A stretch of 64,000 nucleotides of DNA, taken from Paramarasmius palmivorus (lineage: Eukaryota; Basidiomycota; Agaricomycetes; Agaricales; Marasmiaceae). The stretch is from the NCBI GenBank assembly GCA_037176845.1, contig JAYKXP010000015.1, positions 744,001 to 808,000 of the forward strand. Direction: 5' to 3'. The translations under genes were made by a program, and so were the position numbers. A model generated the notes under the pieces. It saw only the letters and a list, made by a program, of their open reading frames with translations, did no database searches and had not been told where the DNA came from. Position 1 is the stretch's first letter; each line of letters begins with the position of its first letter. Below, one piece after another: positions 22,983 through 35,825 of the stretch.

Positions 22983-25392
22983 TTATTGCGAAGATTTGAT
23001 GAGGTCAGCAGCCTTTTCAGCGAACCCGTACAAGGTCGCAGAGAGATGTGCGCTAATTTGAAGGGGAAGTACAGAAGCATCGACAACCCGGACGTTGGTA
23101 GTGTCGTATACCTTGAGTTGAGCATCGACGACACCTGAACACATGCTTAATAAAGTCTTCATTGATATTGAGATGGCTTACCTCCGAGACTCCTCTTCAT
23201 CATAGCGCAGGTTCCAATAGGGTGAGCAACAGCAGCGAACCCATTGGTGATCCAAGACCTCCAGTCTGCGTCAGAGCCACGCTCTTCGTTGTCGGGAACA
23301 TCACCGCCCGGGATTGTTTCTCCGTTGGAAAGATCGCTTTCATCCTAACGTCATTACTGTACGAGCGTGAAAGGTAAACCATCCTTACCTCAACGGGGGG
23401 CTAGTGACAATCCTCCTAGACAGACGAGCGCCAGCGATTTGGACGTCCAAATCCCAATCAACGTTGAAGTAATTGACTTGTACTTGAGGCTTCGTGAATG
23501 GGTCATTGCTCTATATAGAGGATGAGGGATACAGAACTTGATCATACAAGGAATATTGATACTAACCGTGATGCTCACTGAACCTCTGCTGAAAGGAAGC
23601 AACTGCCACATATCAATGCCGATGGTGCTATCAACGTATGAGAGGAAAGGCCGTAAAACAGATAGATCAACATACTCAGGGAATCCAGAATCGTAGAATA
23701 GCTCGACAACAGGGGCTATAAGGTACGCGTCAGCGAACGTTCGGCACCTCGGGCATGGTTTAACGCACCATTGTGGTCGATGATCAGGCCTGATTGTACC
23801 TGGTAGATCTGCTCTAAAGCTTCTACGCTGAGAGCTGAACTTGCCTGACTCGAAGCCCAATTGCTCAGGTTGTTTTTGATCTTGTTGACGGAATCGTTCG
23901 CTTTGCCACCAAAAAGTTGGTAGATGTTGGGGTAAGCAATAGCATCTGAGGGACCTCGTCCACCAAAATCGAAACCGTTGCCGCTCGCTCCAATTGAATT
24001 CATAGTTTGCTCTTGGAGGTTCTTTCCTACGGTCTTCAGGTCGATTAATGTCTGGATACCCAGTGGTCCAAGGGTATCCGAGTCACCGATACCAGAAAGC
24101 TGAAGTAGTGCCGGAGACTGTGTTGGTTTAGCAAATGTGAACTTTTACAGTGACTATCGTTCGCACCTGGATGGCACCAGCGCCTACGATGACCTCTCGG
24201 CGAGCACTGGCGGTATACGTCTGACCACCGTTTGATGGGGAAAATTGGATTCCAGATGCAGTGAGAGGAATGCTTCCCTCGTTTGCCCAGGTAATTTTGG
24301 TAACCTAGAGGAGGATAGTCAGGGTGAGTATCAGGCATTCACAGGACTATGTTACCATATGTTCGGTCAATGTAAGCCAGTTGGTTCTTTGATCCTCGAC
24401 AGGTGTGAGATATGCCTGGCAGGAGGAAGATCGGTGGTCCCCGTCGTGCCAATTGAGAGTCTAGTGAAGCTTATGAGCCATAATCATCACATCAAAGTCA
24501 AGGAAATTCACCAGAGGCGTCATCGACACGCAGTTGGTGCTTCCTCCATTCATGTCTGGGAGGTGTTCAATGCCAGTAAGACTGGTGATAGTATCGATGA
24601 AGCTCTTCTGTTGTGGCCCTCCGTACATCTCGTCAGGGTAAGTCACCTGTACGGGCCCCTGGGTTCCATGGTATTCAGCAACTGACTGCGCTCCTTTTGC
24701 TGCTTGTTGGTCATTTGGAGCGGAAAACCCTTCTGACTGTAGGATAGAAAACGTAAACACGAGAACGACTACGATTGCATGTTCGCACCTTCTTCATATA
24801 CTCGAAGACCCCATTCCAGTCCCAGCCCACACTGGCTTCATTTTCCTCGAGTAGGTCGGTCAAGGCGTCGTATTGCGCGGAGATACCTTCATTATTAACG
24901 TGCAATCCGTGAGTAAAGCAAGAGAGCTAGGCTAACTTCAAAATGAATACCTCGTGTGTAATGTCCGCCATTTATCGAGGTACTTCCACCCAGGGTCTTT
25001 CCGCTGTGAAACACGAAGGTAAATCTCCAATAGTCTTGGTGATCAACCGAAGGAAATACGTACCCCCGCATGGTTCGCCCTTGATCTGTACCCCATGCCC
25101 AATCAAGTTCGGTCCCAAAAGCCTGACTGTACGCGTAGATATCGTACACTCGAGAGTCTTGTCGATTGTCTGCCCCTGCCTCGACCAGAAGAACGGTGAT
25201 ATCAGGGTTTTCAGCAAGCCTAGCCGCTACGGTGGTTCCGCCAAGACCACTCCCAATGACAATATAGTCGAAAGTTTGCCCATTGGCAGTTGATGGATCA
25301 TTAGTGACTCCGGAAGCGCGTTTCGTTAAATGAGGCGCGGAGAGTGCATAAGGTACTAGGAAACCCAAAAGAGTGAGAGGTCGGATGAACAT
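22983..25392 (-). CDS. secreted GMC oxidoreductase (aryl-alcohol/glucose oxidase-like)
   Basis: FAD-dependent GMC family. Residues 1-18 are a signal peptide (FIRPLTLLGFLVPYALS). The ADP-binding fold reads FDYIVIGSGLGGTTVAARL (G-x-G-x-x-G) with LLVEAG, then GKTLGGSTSINGGHYTRG (first GMC signature). The second signature lies around REVIVGAGAIQSPALLQLSG. At the C-terminus are the catalytic His of AVAHPIGTCAM and the second catalytic His of ASVLPLQISAHL. About ten introns join in frame to TAA 22983-22985 after DLIKSSQ. Family members oxidise aryl or alkyl alcohols or sugars and give H2O2 outside the cell; the substrate is not readable. It may serve lignocellulose attack with the LPMO-like protein, or the pathway at this locus; both are inference. 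Confidence 0.85.
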
Positions 25393-26649
25393 GGCCGCTG
25401 GGGAGGAAAGGAAATGGAGAATCGGGCACTTACACGAGGGTCATTTTGTAGCCGTTCGTATCATAGCATCGAGATGGCGATGTCTAGCATTGCCGAAATC
25501 CCGCTAAAAACGGGTAAAAAGATGCGCTCTGAAAATTTGATGCGTATCAGATGGTGAAAGGCCCAAATATTACAGAACATGAATGGTATCCGTACCTACA
25601 GATTCATTACATACTGCCATTAGTGTATAAAGTCCTCCTTGGAAATAATTTGCGTGAAATTCTTCGCATTGCATCTTCGGATAGTGAAGGGAAAAGAAAA
25701 GAAAGTTTCGGGAGCTAGCGGTGGACCATGGTATTTCATTGCCGAAAGCGGCATAGAATCCCCGTTACCGCGGGCGCTAACTATGTCAATGTTTGCTTCC
25801 GACCGTCGCCACTCCGCCACCGACTGTTTCAGCGGTCGCTGAAAGCCTTCTGTACTTTCTCCGTAAGCGTTTTTATGCGCTATTCCTTTTCTCCAATGTC
25901 AACTAGGAGTTGGGGCGACGACAAGTGGAATGGACATCGATGTTTCAGCTCATGATTCTAATGTTCGTCGCCATCTTGTTGAAAATCACCAATTGACTGA
26001 GACTCTACATGTGACATGCCCTATCTACTATAGCCTGAATCGTTACTCCCTTTCAAGGTTTGCAAGCAACTACAATCAATCAACTCGAGCCATCAATCAC
26101 TCCACCTAGCTACAGACGTAGCTCCCCATTTTCTTCTCAGAGTACTATCTTGACTCCTATGTGCCTTATAAATCCAAGGCACATAAATTATAGAATCGGA
26201 TTCGACCCTTAAAAAACGTAATCCTACCGTACAAACTACTGGTGGAACTTGGAAGTATCGCTATAGGCAGTCTTCGTATAACGAAGCCTTCCAAAAGAGA
26301 TATCTCTAGATGACCACAAGTACGAAAGTCCATGATGCTGGGAGCTCGCGCAGCAGATATGCCATGAACCACTAGAGTGGGAATGTGGCTAACTGCTTCG
26401 GGAACCACTGGCCGTGTAAGAACCGTTTCGTGCGAAAGGAACAGAAAATAGTTGCTACATAGAACAAGATACGTTCGGTCCATGCTAGAATACTGGCTAC
26501 ATAAGACGCGCTATACGACAAGTCACAAACTCGGATTTTGAAGGTGATAGATCGCGAATGAGTGCGTGGATATTTACTACAAGTGCAGGCGAGAAGAAAA
26601 AGGTTAAGTATGGAGCCTACAGGTTCATCATTGAGGAGACCGCAGCCCT
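25393..26649. other. intergenic region, 1.26 kb, no supported gene
   Basis: Between the start of the GMC gene and the end of the transcription factor gene, both on the minus strand. It should hold the GMC promoter. Frames at 25639-25842 and 26166-26483 have no recognisable content. Confidence 0.45.
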
Positions 26650-28136
26650 TCAGAACTGTCTGAGTATGTCTGTATCGGGAAAGCCAGTGTGTTGGCCAGG
26701 AGGCGACACTACAGTTTCGGCGGCTCCGAAATCTCTACCCAGTAGTCGAGGGCCATTAACCGAAAATGAATCAGCGAAGTCGCCCGTGGATCTGCCGACA
26801 TCCTCGTTGGTGGTGATAGAGGGCGATGCTGTGGGAGGGCTAGGTTGTTGGGCAAATTCAAGCAAGTGCGATAAGACAAAGGGGTGCACTTACTTTGAAC
26901 ACGGCGACGCATCATGATCCATTGCATGTCTTGTGTTTGACATAACCTGACTTACGCACGGATGTGAATAGCAGTGGTGCAGCTCTGACTCGCGAGACAT
27001 GTCTCTCAAGGTCTCATACCGCGATGCTACAGTAGGGTCCAGTTGATGGTCAGTAACAGGGTAGCCCGCACTCATCGCCACCACATTTGCCAAGCCTTTT
27101 TGCAGGTTGTTCTGCGTTCGATACAGATTCGACACAGTCTCCAGCTGCAGTTCGGTAGGTCGAACTTTATCTGGTCCGATCTCGAAGGAGTTTCGGCGAT
27201 GTTGCGAGTATTCAAAAAACGGTGCAGATGGGGAGTGCTCAGAATGGGCGTTTGGGCAGCTTGGACTAATGGGTGGCGAGGAAGAGGAAGGCGAGACTGA
27301 TGTAGGTACCATTGATCCTGCAGGATCAGAGTATACGTCATTAGGCATCCTGTTGGATTGTTCCAATCCCGGGGTGTTTTGTGTCAGAAAGACCGACGGT
27401 TTGTGCTTCGACCTATTGGGGCCACGGACGCGCCCTTCTTTTGCGTACTGGCAGATAAGTCCGCGTGTAAGACACCGTTTACAGGACGGATGTTCCCCGC
27501 TGCACTATTAGGTATGTAAGAGATATGTCGGAACAAAACCAAGCCGGCACTCACCTTAGCTTTTCTAGTCCGACATTTTTCGCATGCCTGGGCAGTCCTC
27601 AGGCGTGGGTGCTCCGGCGTACGGTAGAAGAATCCTGTAGTAGGGTCGAATGACCCGGAGAGGGCCCGACCGCTATGAGTCAAGGTACCACTAGCCGACG
27701 CGAGGTGAGGTGGTTGGACGTGATAGAGACTGAATTTTGGTTGGTTAAAAGGGGTCGATGTCGAGTACGGCGAATTGTAATTTGCGGAATGAGCCGCCGA
27801 ATAGTTGTAGTGGAGGCTGTAGTCTGACAATGCGTTATAAGGAGACCAACCCTGATAGTGAGCGAAGGCGTGATGTTGCTCCACGGGTGACTGAACGGAA
27901 GGCTCAAAGCGGTCGTCTATTGGACATGCTACATTGCGGAGATGTTTTCTGGAGTATTCGCTAAAAAGCTGGAATAGGAGGCATTAGAGCCAGTGGGTGT
28001 AATACGAAATGACAATTACAGGTTGTTCGTCTATTGGCAGTCGTTCTGAAACGCGGGATTCGCTGGTATAATGATGGTTGCCGTTGTTATACGTCCTGAA
28101 AGTAGTGCCGAGGTCTTCGTTTTGGCTGAAAGACAT
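26650..28136 (-). CDS. Zn2Cys6 (binuclear zinc cluster) transcription factor
   Basis: The zinc cluster reads ACEKCRTRKAKC then SGEHPSCKRCLTRGLIC (C-x2-C-x6-C-x6-C-x2-C-x6-C), about residues 168-195, split by an intron after the third Lys. Unlike most Gal4-type factors, about 167 residues rich in Ser, Tyr, His and Pro come before it (MSFSQNEDLGTTFRTYNN... from ATG 28136). After it come a basic patch (RVRGPNRSKHK), a Ser/Pro-rich linker and a short C-terminal region with two more exons ending ...DTDILRQF, stop at 26650. No long fungal-specific TF domain is visible, so the protein is short, about 400 residues. It may regulate nearby genes such as the GMC oxidase, but no operator can be shown. 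Confidence 0.82.
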
Positions 28137-31100
28137 GGTGAAGAGGTGTCGAGAAGGAAGGAGGTAGATGTAGACAGTGAATGCGGTCTCAGTGCCGATC
28201 TTTCGGAAGGAAGGAAACAGAAAAGGAGGTCAGCAGCCTTCCAGCTTGATAAGGGCTCGACTGGTCTGTATGTAAAATCGATAGAGGTAATGTATTTAAT
28301 TCCTGTAATCGCTGACACGATCTTATACCTGACAAATGAAATATAAAAAGAATCCGATGAGACGAGACTAAATAGTAGAGATGTTAGAGTAGAAGATTTG
28401 AGTTCGGGTCGGCACATACCAGATCGAGACCGTCAACGTTACACAAACCCATGCCATAGGATCTAATGCCAATTCAAGGACAAGCCATGAGCAGCTGAAT
28501 TCAGGTCTTAGACGCAACCTTACGCCTCCACAGTCAGATGTGAAATTGGGGGAAATTCCCTCTACCACCTGAGCTTAGATCTTCCGCGAGCAGTGGCTAG
28601 AATGGTACTTGCCATTTCTCGTCGATGAAAGGCACGAAATAAACTTGACGCCGCAAGGTATCAGGTGCTCTGATTTGTACGGTGTCGCATTCGAAACGAC
28701 TACATTCTTACTTTGAACAGAGAAGAGTAGCACTTGGTTTCCTCCTCTGCTTCAAAGCTTACCTAGACCCTGCATTCGGCGCCCACAGATCTGTAACCGA
28801 TACGGGGTTTGTATAACGTTTAGCTCGAAACTAGAAGCTGACGTGTTGATCGTACTTACTTCAGCACGCGGTACGCGTATGGATGCAATTTGTATCATAA
28901 AAAGCTGAAAATTCGTTAGACTATCCTCTGAAGAGCGGCCGGTACAATGAGATGGAAGAGTTTTAGTTGAAAATACAATGACAAGTCGCAACAGTGACGA
29001 CACACAATTGTCAATGGTGCCACGTGATTATTGCAACCACTGCGCCGCACGGCCCGTTGGCCCGAGAGTGTGCCGTTTCTTAATGAAGCTCTTCAAGAAT
29101 GCTACTTATGATGTATATGCTGAAGATCTGAGCGTTGTTACAGTTGAGGGACTCCAGAAGACACGAGCAAGAGTCAAATCATGAAAATAACTCACTCATG
29201 GTTCAGGACTATCCTCGGGTACGACCAGGGTTCGCCGAGCTGGCAACACCGACTGCTTGGCATCCGCGGCATACATCTTTTTCGGTCGAACATTATCATT
29301 GATATCAATTGGGGCGGTAACTCAGCTGAAGTTCGCCGTGCGTGCGATATGCTTCTAGTCACCGTCACGAAGACACCGTAAGTATAGCGAACTGCCGAAG
29401 TAGCCACTAGATTGGCTCTTCCAACTATTTCAATAAAAACTCACAATTGAGCCTAAAATCTAATCTTATGGCGTATTTTTTGACGGATAGCGACTCGCCC
29501 TTTTTATTGATCCAACGCTGTTACATGATCTCTTTAATCACATCGGGCTGTTGTATCATAATAAAGGCTTACAATGGCAATACCATCCACCGCCCATTAC
29601 TTTGAATGCCTGTGAATGTGCGTTGGAAATACCAAAAGTCATTGAAACGCAAAGAGAGTTTAAGTCTAGCGAGGAAAAGAGGCGTCAAGCTGTTGTCAGG
29701 AAAGTTCGCTAATGCGCCGATGGTCGGTGTCTAAACTTTTGAGAGGGATAATCGATCGACGCCTCGGAGACGATGCGAATAAGGGACAAAAGCACACCTA
29801 TGACACGCGCTCAAATCGCTCTTCTGCATCAGGCACCATCCTCAACGTTCCCTAGAATTCCCAATGAACAAGACAGCGATCCAAGAGGTCCGTATATAAT
29901 GTCAGACCAGAGCGTTCGATGGCCAGTTTGTGGCCAAGCTTCTGTTGGAAGGTTTGAAGCGTCCTCAACGTTATTGACCATTGTGGCGGTAAGGCGCTAG
30001 ATGTGCCAAGTTGAGCGTGAATTTCGGGATGATTTGAGACGAGGGGACTCCTCGAAAGCAGGACTTGGCTATAACGAGCATTTAAGCCGCGATTCTAGGG
30101 CGTTTGCATAGTCTTTCGGTGTTATCGACAATACAGATCACCTAACCCGGAAAAGACGGCTGCTGTCTGTAAGTAGTCTTGAAATTGTACGAGTCTGTCT
30201 GCCACTTTGACTTCCACCCTGTCCGAAATTCGGAGTATACATGTCTTGAGTATCACGCCTGGGTATGTTGTATCTTTGTAGGAAGAATAGGGGAAATGTC
30301 CAGTCAGGACATTCAGAGACTTACAGGTACGAGATCAACTAGCGGTAATTAGTGAGCCTCTATAAGTCCTTCCTTCGAGGTGACGTTGGAACCAATCGTC
30401 AGAGACAGGTAACTTGAATAGTTAGAATTGCTCATTCGCCGAGCTGTGCATGAGCGTGGCACGGATACCTTCTATCAGTCAGGATCTAGGGGTGAATAAC
30501 GTTTGCCTGGCAAACGAAGTAACCTTGAAGCTTGTTTGAAGTCGGTTTGGACCTGTAAAGTCGGGGGAAATGATTTTTAGGCATTCACCGTAGATGTAGA
30601 GTTAATGAGAGGTACTGTGTAAGCGCTCGGGATAGTTGACCAACCACTGAGTCTCTACACTGTTGGCGTTGGATGTCTTAGCTGCTTATGATCGACAATA
30701 CAAAGCGAGGTTTGGGTAAGTTACCGACCTGGTTGCTAAACGCCAAACGGCTCAGCTATCCTTCTAACGCTTCTTTGGTTTATGCCAGTACGTTTTCAGG
30801 AGGTCGTTGAGTTCTAGGTCATTGAATGTAGATACAAAAACTTGCCTTCATTGAAAGATGCCTCGAGTGCGCGTCCCAGATCCTTCAAATGCAGGTGTGT
30901 AGGTTTTTTACTATAGATCCATATTTTTCCTCTTCCAATCGTTGGAACGTTGATCCCTCATCATGATACGAATAGAGTGTAGGTAATGGTGTAGTCTGAG
31001 TGGAACCCAAATTGTGATGACCGTTACAGAAAAAGAGGGCCCGACAGTCTTTCCGGCGGCTTTTGTCAGCACCCACACCGTGTGATTCAACAAGTCTGAG

Positions 31101-34100
31101 ATAAACTATATCAGGTATTTCACGTGACCAGTCACCTGATGCGATTAGCCTTATAGGGCATATCACTAAATCTTTCAGGCCGTTTCAGGCTCAACTGAAT
31201 TTTTGATCAAGACGGTGTGACCAAATCTGGAACCAGTCGCGATAGCACCCAAAAGGCTCTAGGTGCACTGTCTCAAGATCTCAGCATTTGCAGACACCGT
31301 TGCTTTTATGGAGGTCCGGAAGAAGTCTTGACTCGGAGGGTTTTTGTACAATGTCCCATGGGACACCCCGCTGCTACAGCAACCATCCGTCCATCCCGCT
31401 TCCGAACCTATCTGCAAACTCGAAATAGTACCTGCATCAATATCATCCGTCCATCGCGAAGCAAGGTACTAGAAAGATACTCCTGCTGTCCCTTTGGCAT
31501 TACGACTCTTTCGTTCACAGTGTCAGTGCTTGTCAAACTCAACTCTCTGATGTATGGGCCCTGCCTTCGTTCCATGAAGAGGCATCAAGCGAGTCGAGCG
31601 CTCAGCTATCCACTCGCACTTTTTGTCCGAGAACTTGGGTACAATGGGCGTGAGATGACTGGTGCTAATCGTTCCGTGGGCAGCTGACACCCGTACCTGT
31701 CATGCAGTTTGTGTGGAGTGCAATGACGAGGTACACGAGAATCGAAGTTAGGTGTTGGCGGTGTGTTGGTAGTACTAAAGCGGGAAGAGAAAGGTCCAAA
31801 ATCTTGTTTTGGTTCCTCACAGAACACTGTATGAGAATGAGGCCGTTTAGGGCCATTTGTAGCGCCCAAAGAGAATCAACTGATGAAATCCATAGTTTGG
31901 AGTTTAGACGTGAAGTATATTATACAGATGCTCATTCTGGGGTTCCAAACAGATCCTTCTGACCACCTCTACCCCGCGAATTGAATGTCTTCTCCCGTAC
32001 TAGCTTTCATATACCTACGTGTACGCGCCCATAGCCATCCGTGGAAGGATTCGCTGGATCAGACCAAACGCCAGCGTGCCGCTAACCATCGATCTCCCGC
32101 CCTACTAGTATATGGAGGTTCTGAGCGCTCGCATATGTTGTGAGGTGTTTCATAGCTTTGCATCACGGTACCGCATTCTAGAAAATGGAGAAATGAGATC
32201 ATGATGGATCACGGTAAGGAACGCACAACTTATTGGCTGGATTGATACAGATAGACGCTTAATGAACAAGAACTAGGGATTGTCGTTCCACCAATGGAGG
32301 GAAAGTAGTCAGAAGTGGTGCAGGGAAGCAGTGATATCAAAACACCTGTTGATTGACGCTCGCTATAGCATCCTCATTCTTGCTTTTGCGGGGAAGTACC
32401 ATGATTCACACAGGTAAGTTGACGAGACACAGGGCGGTTGATTACTTCCACATCTTCAACAACAGAGCATGAAGCCCTCCATATTTCTTTACCTGCTTTG
32501 GAAGAAGGTTTGCATCAGCAAGTAGGGAAAGGCCAAGCTTGGGTTACCGATAAATAGACGCTCTGCCTTGATTTCCGCAATCATGCCACTAGACCAATCG
32601 AGAAACTAGAATGGACTCCATTGTACACGAATACAAGCGATGTCAAGTTCATTCGTAGATTGGCGCTCTTGGAATAAACCTTGGGACCCAGCTGCGCGCT
32701 TCTTCAAGAAGGCCCACTAACCAGTCGACCATCCGACCAACGACTTGACGCTCGTACCGCGTATAGCCAGCCTAATTAAGAATGTTAGTGGCACACGGAC
32801 GTAGTAAAATATGTCCTCGTGCTCACAGGTCGGCGCTTTTGGTTTAAACTTCAGTCACCTTGACGTAGGTTGGAGTTCCGTGACCAAGAATGCTGCCAAG
32901 GGTGCAGCCTACAGAGGAGAGATAACCGGGCCTATTCGATGCGAGTGACGTGAGCTAGCCTGCAGTTAAGTGCGATCAGAGTTGTCAGACTCAATACGAA
33001 GTATGAATGTGAAACTCACAGATAGACACGGGCGCTCGTGAGGCATGCTTCAGTATTCCAAGAATACTCTGAGGATGACATGAATATCCAACGACCTCGT
33101 GCATGCAGGAACATGGTTTTTGCAGGCCGTAATCACTGAGTCTTTGTCCGCTGGAGCTGGTGAGGCATTCTGGGCAAAGATGTCCTCTGAAACGCATATC
33201 TCACCATCAACGAGAGCGGGAACACGACGGGTGTATGATCATGAGTGTTGATTGAAAGATATGTGCTATCCATCTCGTGAGCTTTTGTGGACGAAAATAG
33301 GACAGATTGGCGTACTGTGTGTGGCATAGTGATGCGCCCTGTCAAAGCAGGATGCTTTGATTGAGGCGGTCATAGCTCCTGTATCAGTGGCATTCATCAC
33401 GGAGAAGTCTACCCCAAGCAATGCCTCAAAGAGTCCAGAGATGGAAAAGACCGAGATAGTTCACTGAATTTGCTCCATGCATCATAACGCCTGTCGAGAA
33501 AACACGCCCTAAAACGAGGTACGATTCCGAATGGAAATGGACGTCCTGAATGTCGCCCATTGGCACGTTTACGCCTAGGGGAATTCGGTGATACACGGAG
33601 AAGGTCACTTCACTTCCACCCCCTGCAGGTTGCATCATTCATTCAACACAGGTTAAAGGCAAGGCTCAAGTAACGAACGGACCTGCCATGACCGACTCAG
33701 CCGTTATCAATCAGCCAGCATCCGATGGATTTGTCGCCAGCGAGGACCTCGGGTGCGGTAAAACGGTGAAAAGTTTCAAATCAAGGAATTGTACTGGAAG
33801 GTGAACCGGTTATCCAATCGAAGCTTGGACATCAACGCTGAAAATTCCGAAGATGCTTGGAGTAACCCGCTCTATCCGCAGCCAGATTTCATTGCCTTGA
33901 GATCCAAGAGGTAAAAGTCCTATGGTAAGGGAGGATACCCCATCCCGTATCCGAGAGGCTGAGCGCTAAATCAATTGTTAGTGGAGGAGCTGTGCAGGTG
34001 CGGGCTGCGCATCCGGCTTGCGCAAGCAAAATATAACGAGAAGCGTGGGAAAGAAACCTGTACACTACTCCTGCTGTCATCCTCGACGACCATCCTCCCA

Positions 34101-34145
34101 CCGCACATCGTTTGATACGGTGAGCACACCTTCCTATTCATCGCT
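28137..34145. other. gene-poor stretch of about 6 kb
   Basis: I find no gene I can support. The first few hundred bases should be the 5' UTR and promoter of the transcription factor. Frames such as 31217-31687 (plus) and 33426-33638 (minus, with VFSTGVMMHGANSVNYLG) are open but have no domain I recognise and stop soon on both sides. No long terminal repeats, transposase motifs or rRNA were seen. It could be decayed mobile DNA or regulatory space. Confidence 0.5.
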
Positions 34146-35071
34146 ATGAGTTTCTTGCTGACCTGTTTGCCTTGTTTGGACCTACAGACCCCCATCTTAT
34201 CCACTCATAAATAATAATGTCAGTCGTCAGTCGTCAGTTTCAGCCCCGCACAGTTACTCAATCCCCAGCAGGTCTGAACCTTACGACCCCTACGTCCCAA
34301 GAAATGGATCCTCTTCCAACCCCTCTGGCTCAGGTCAAGGAAATGCAAAGACTGCTGCAATTCAGCAACAGATTGATGATACGGTTGGGATTATGAGGGA
34401 GAATATAACCAAGGTGGCAGAGAGAGGTGAAAGATTGGACTCGTTGCAGGACAAGACCGGTGAGTTGAGTTCATTCGCAAGTGTTCTTTCTGGGTGGTAT
34501 ACTGTGCGGGGTCCTACACTGCTGGCGTTGTCGGGGTAGATTCTGGAGCCAATCATATGCAATGCAACGTCGGCACGGTGGTCGCAATAGACACCGGAAT
34601 GGAAACCATCTCCATGGCTTGCTGGCGCTATCATTCTACAATTTGATTCTGTGTTCGAGACTTCTCTTGTAGGCCATTGCTGACCGCTCGTTTGCTCTCT
34701 AGACAACCTCGCCGTATCAGCCCAGGGTTTCCGACGTGGAGCAAACCGTGTCCGGAAGGTTCGTAACCCACTGTCTGCCCCGCTCCCTTTGAAGGCATAT
34801 TGACGTTCTTTTTGCCTTTGTGTCTCTGGAAAATAACAGAACATGTGGTATGTCATTTTTCTCAACTGCGTCATAGTTTGCCCCGTTTGACCATTGCATT
34901 TTCCTTCCTTTTAGGTGGAAAGATATGAAGGCGAGTCTTTTGACCTTTTATATACTCGACGCTAGTTTCTGACGGTGGCGTGAACAGATGCGCATTATCA
35001 TTGGCGTGGCGATTGCGGTCATAATCGTGATCATAGTCGTATCGGTTGTGAAAGCGACGCAAGGAAAATAA
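34146..35071 (+). CDS. v-SNARE, synaptobrevin/Snc1-like
   Basis: R-SNARE for fusion of secretory and endocytic vesicles. The body reads [12 protein letters not shown]..., then a SNARE coil [18 protein letters not shown] followed by [20 protein letters not shown]. The zero-layer Arg lies in [17 protein letters not shown] leads into NMWWKDMK, and a C-terminal membrane anchor follows ([19 protein letters not shown]). Stop is TAA at 35069-35071. The start is uncertain: a tiny first exon at ATG 34146 (ATGA, then an intron to 34237 or 34243) puts the rest in frame, whereas ATG 34217 does not. The intron before the membrane anchor starts with GC (AAG|GCGAGT), a GC-AG intron. It is a housekeeping gene and probably not part of the neighbouring accessory set. 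Confidence 0.82.
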
Positions 35072-35825
35072 ACTACTCATCTCCTTCGAAGCGGAGTACA
35101 CACATTGATTATGTTGCGGTTTTCGTTTCTGTGTCATTTTTGTCTCTCTATATTGTTATCTGGAACTCTTTCCTGTTTCGTTTCTACCACCGCTCCTGTG
35201 ATCCATACTTTTATTCCGTGGACTCATTACTCCGCCTTCGACCTTGCTGTTGTAGTAGTATCTATGCATCATGGTAGCCATGGTTTAATTTCTCCTGCAA
35301 TGCCGCCCGTCGTGAAAGTGTGACACAAATGCATTTTTAGTGCTCGATGAATGGACCCACGCTCCCGCATGCCACCGTCTAGGTCTTTTTCTTGTCGACC
35401 GGCGGGCGAATGGTTATGTACCTTCACGCCGAGGAATACCTAATGGGGAGCTAGAACCCTGAGAGATACCTACCAACTTGGAGTTTAACGTTGTACTACT
35501 GCGTATTTTTGGGCGTCCTACAGCAAGTATCGCAGAATGAGTCACAGCTAGCAAGGCGCTCGCTGCCAAAGTGATACCTCTCCGGAGGGAACATGTAAAC
35601 TGGGCGGTGAACCGGTATTATTATTTTGACAGAGAAATTACAATGTAGAGATCTCACGTTTCCCGGGCGCATCGGTAAAATTTGCACCAAACTGCGCTCA
35701 AGGCTAAAGCGCCCATCGCCCATTCACCCCATCAAGCACCTCTGTCAATCCGCACAAGGTTCTGTATAAATCAGACATGGACCGCCCAAGTGCTCTTTGA
35801 ACTCCTTCCCTTACCATCTTCCCTA
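35072..35825. promoter_or_regulatory. intergenic region with TATA box of the A-T-R reductase
   Basis: About 750 bases. TATAAA at 35765-35770 lies 56 bases before the ATG at 35826. No gene is supported; frames at 35105-35323 (plus) and 35496-35723 (minus) look like chance. Confidence 0.45.

Noticed and set aside
31217..31687. Plus-strand open frame of 156 codons in the gene desert
   Set aside because: No domain, no start context and no neighbouring exons; it may be chance. Kept only as a search target.
33426..33638. Minus-strand frame with a protein-like composition
   Set aside because: Stops follow at once and no family is recognised; too weak to call a gene or pseudogene.
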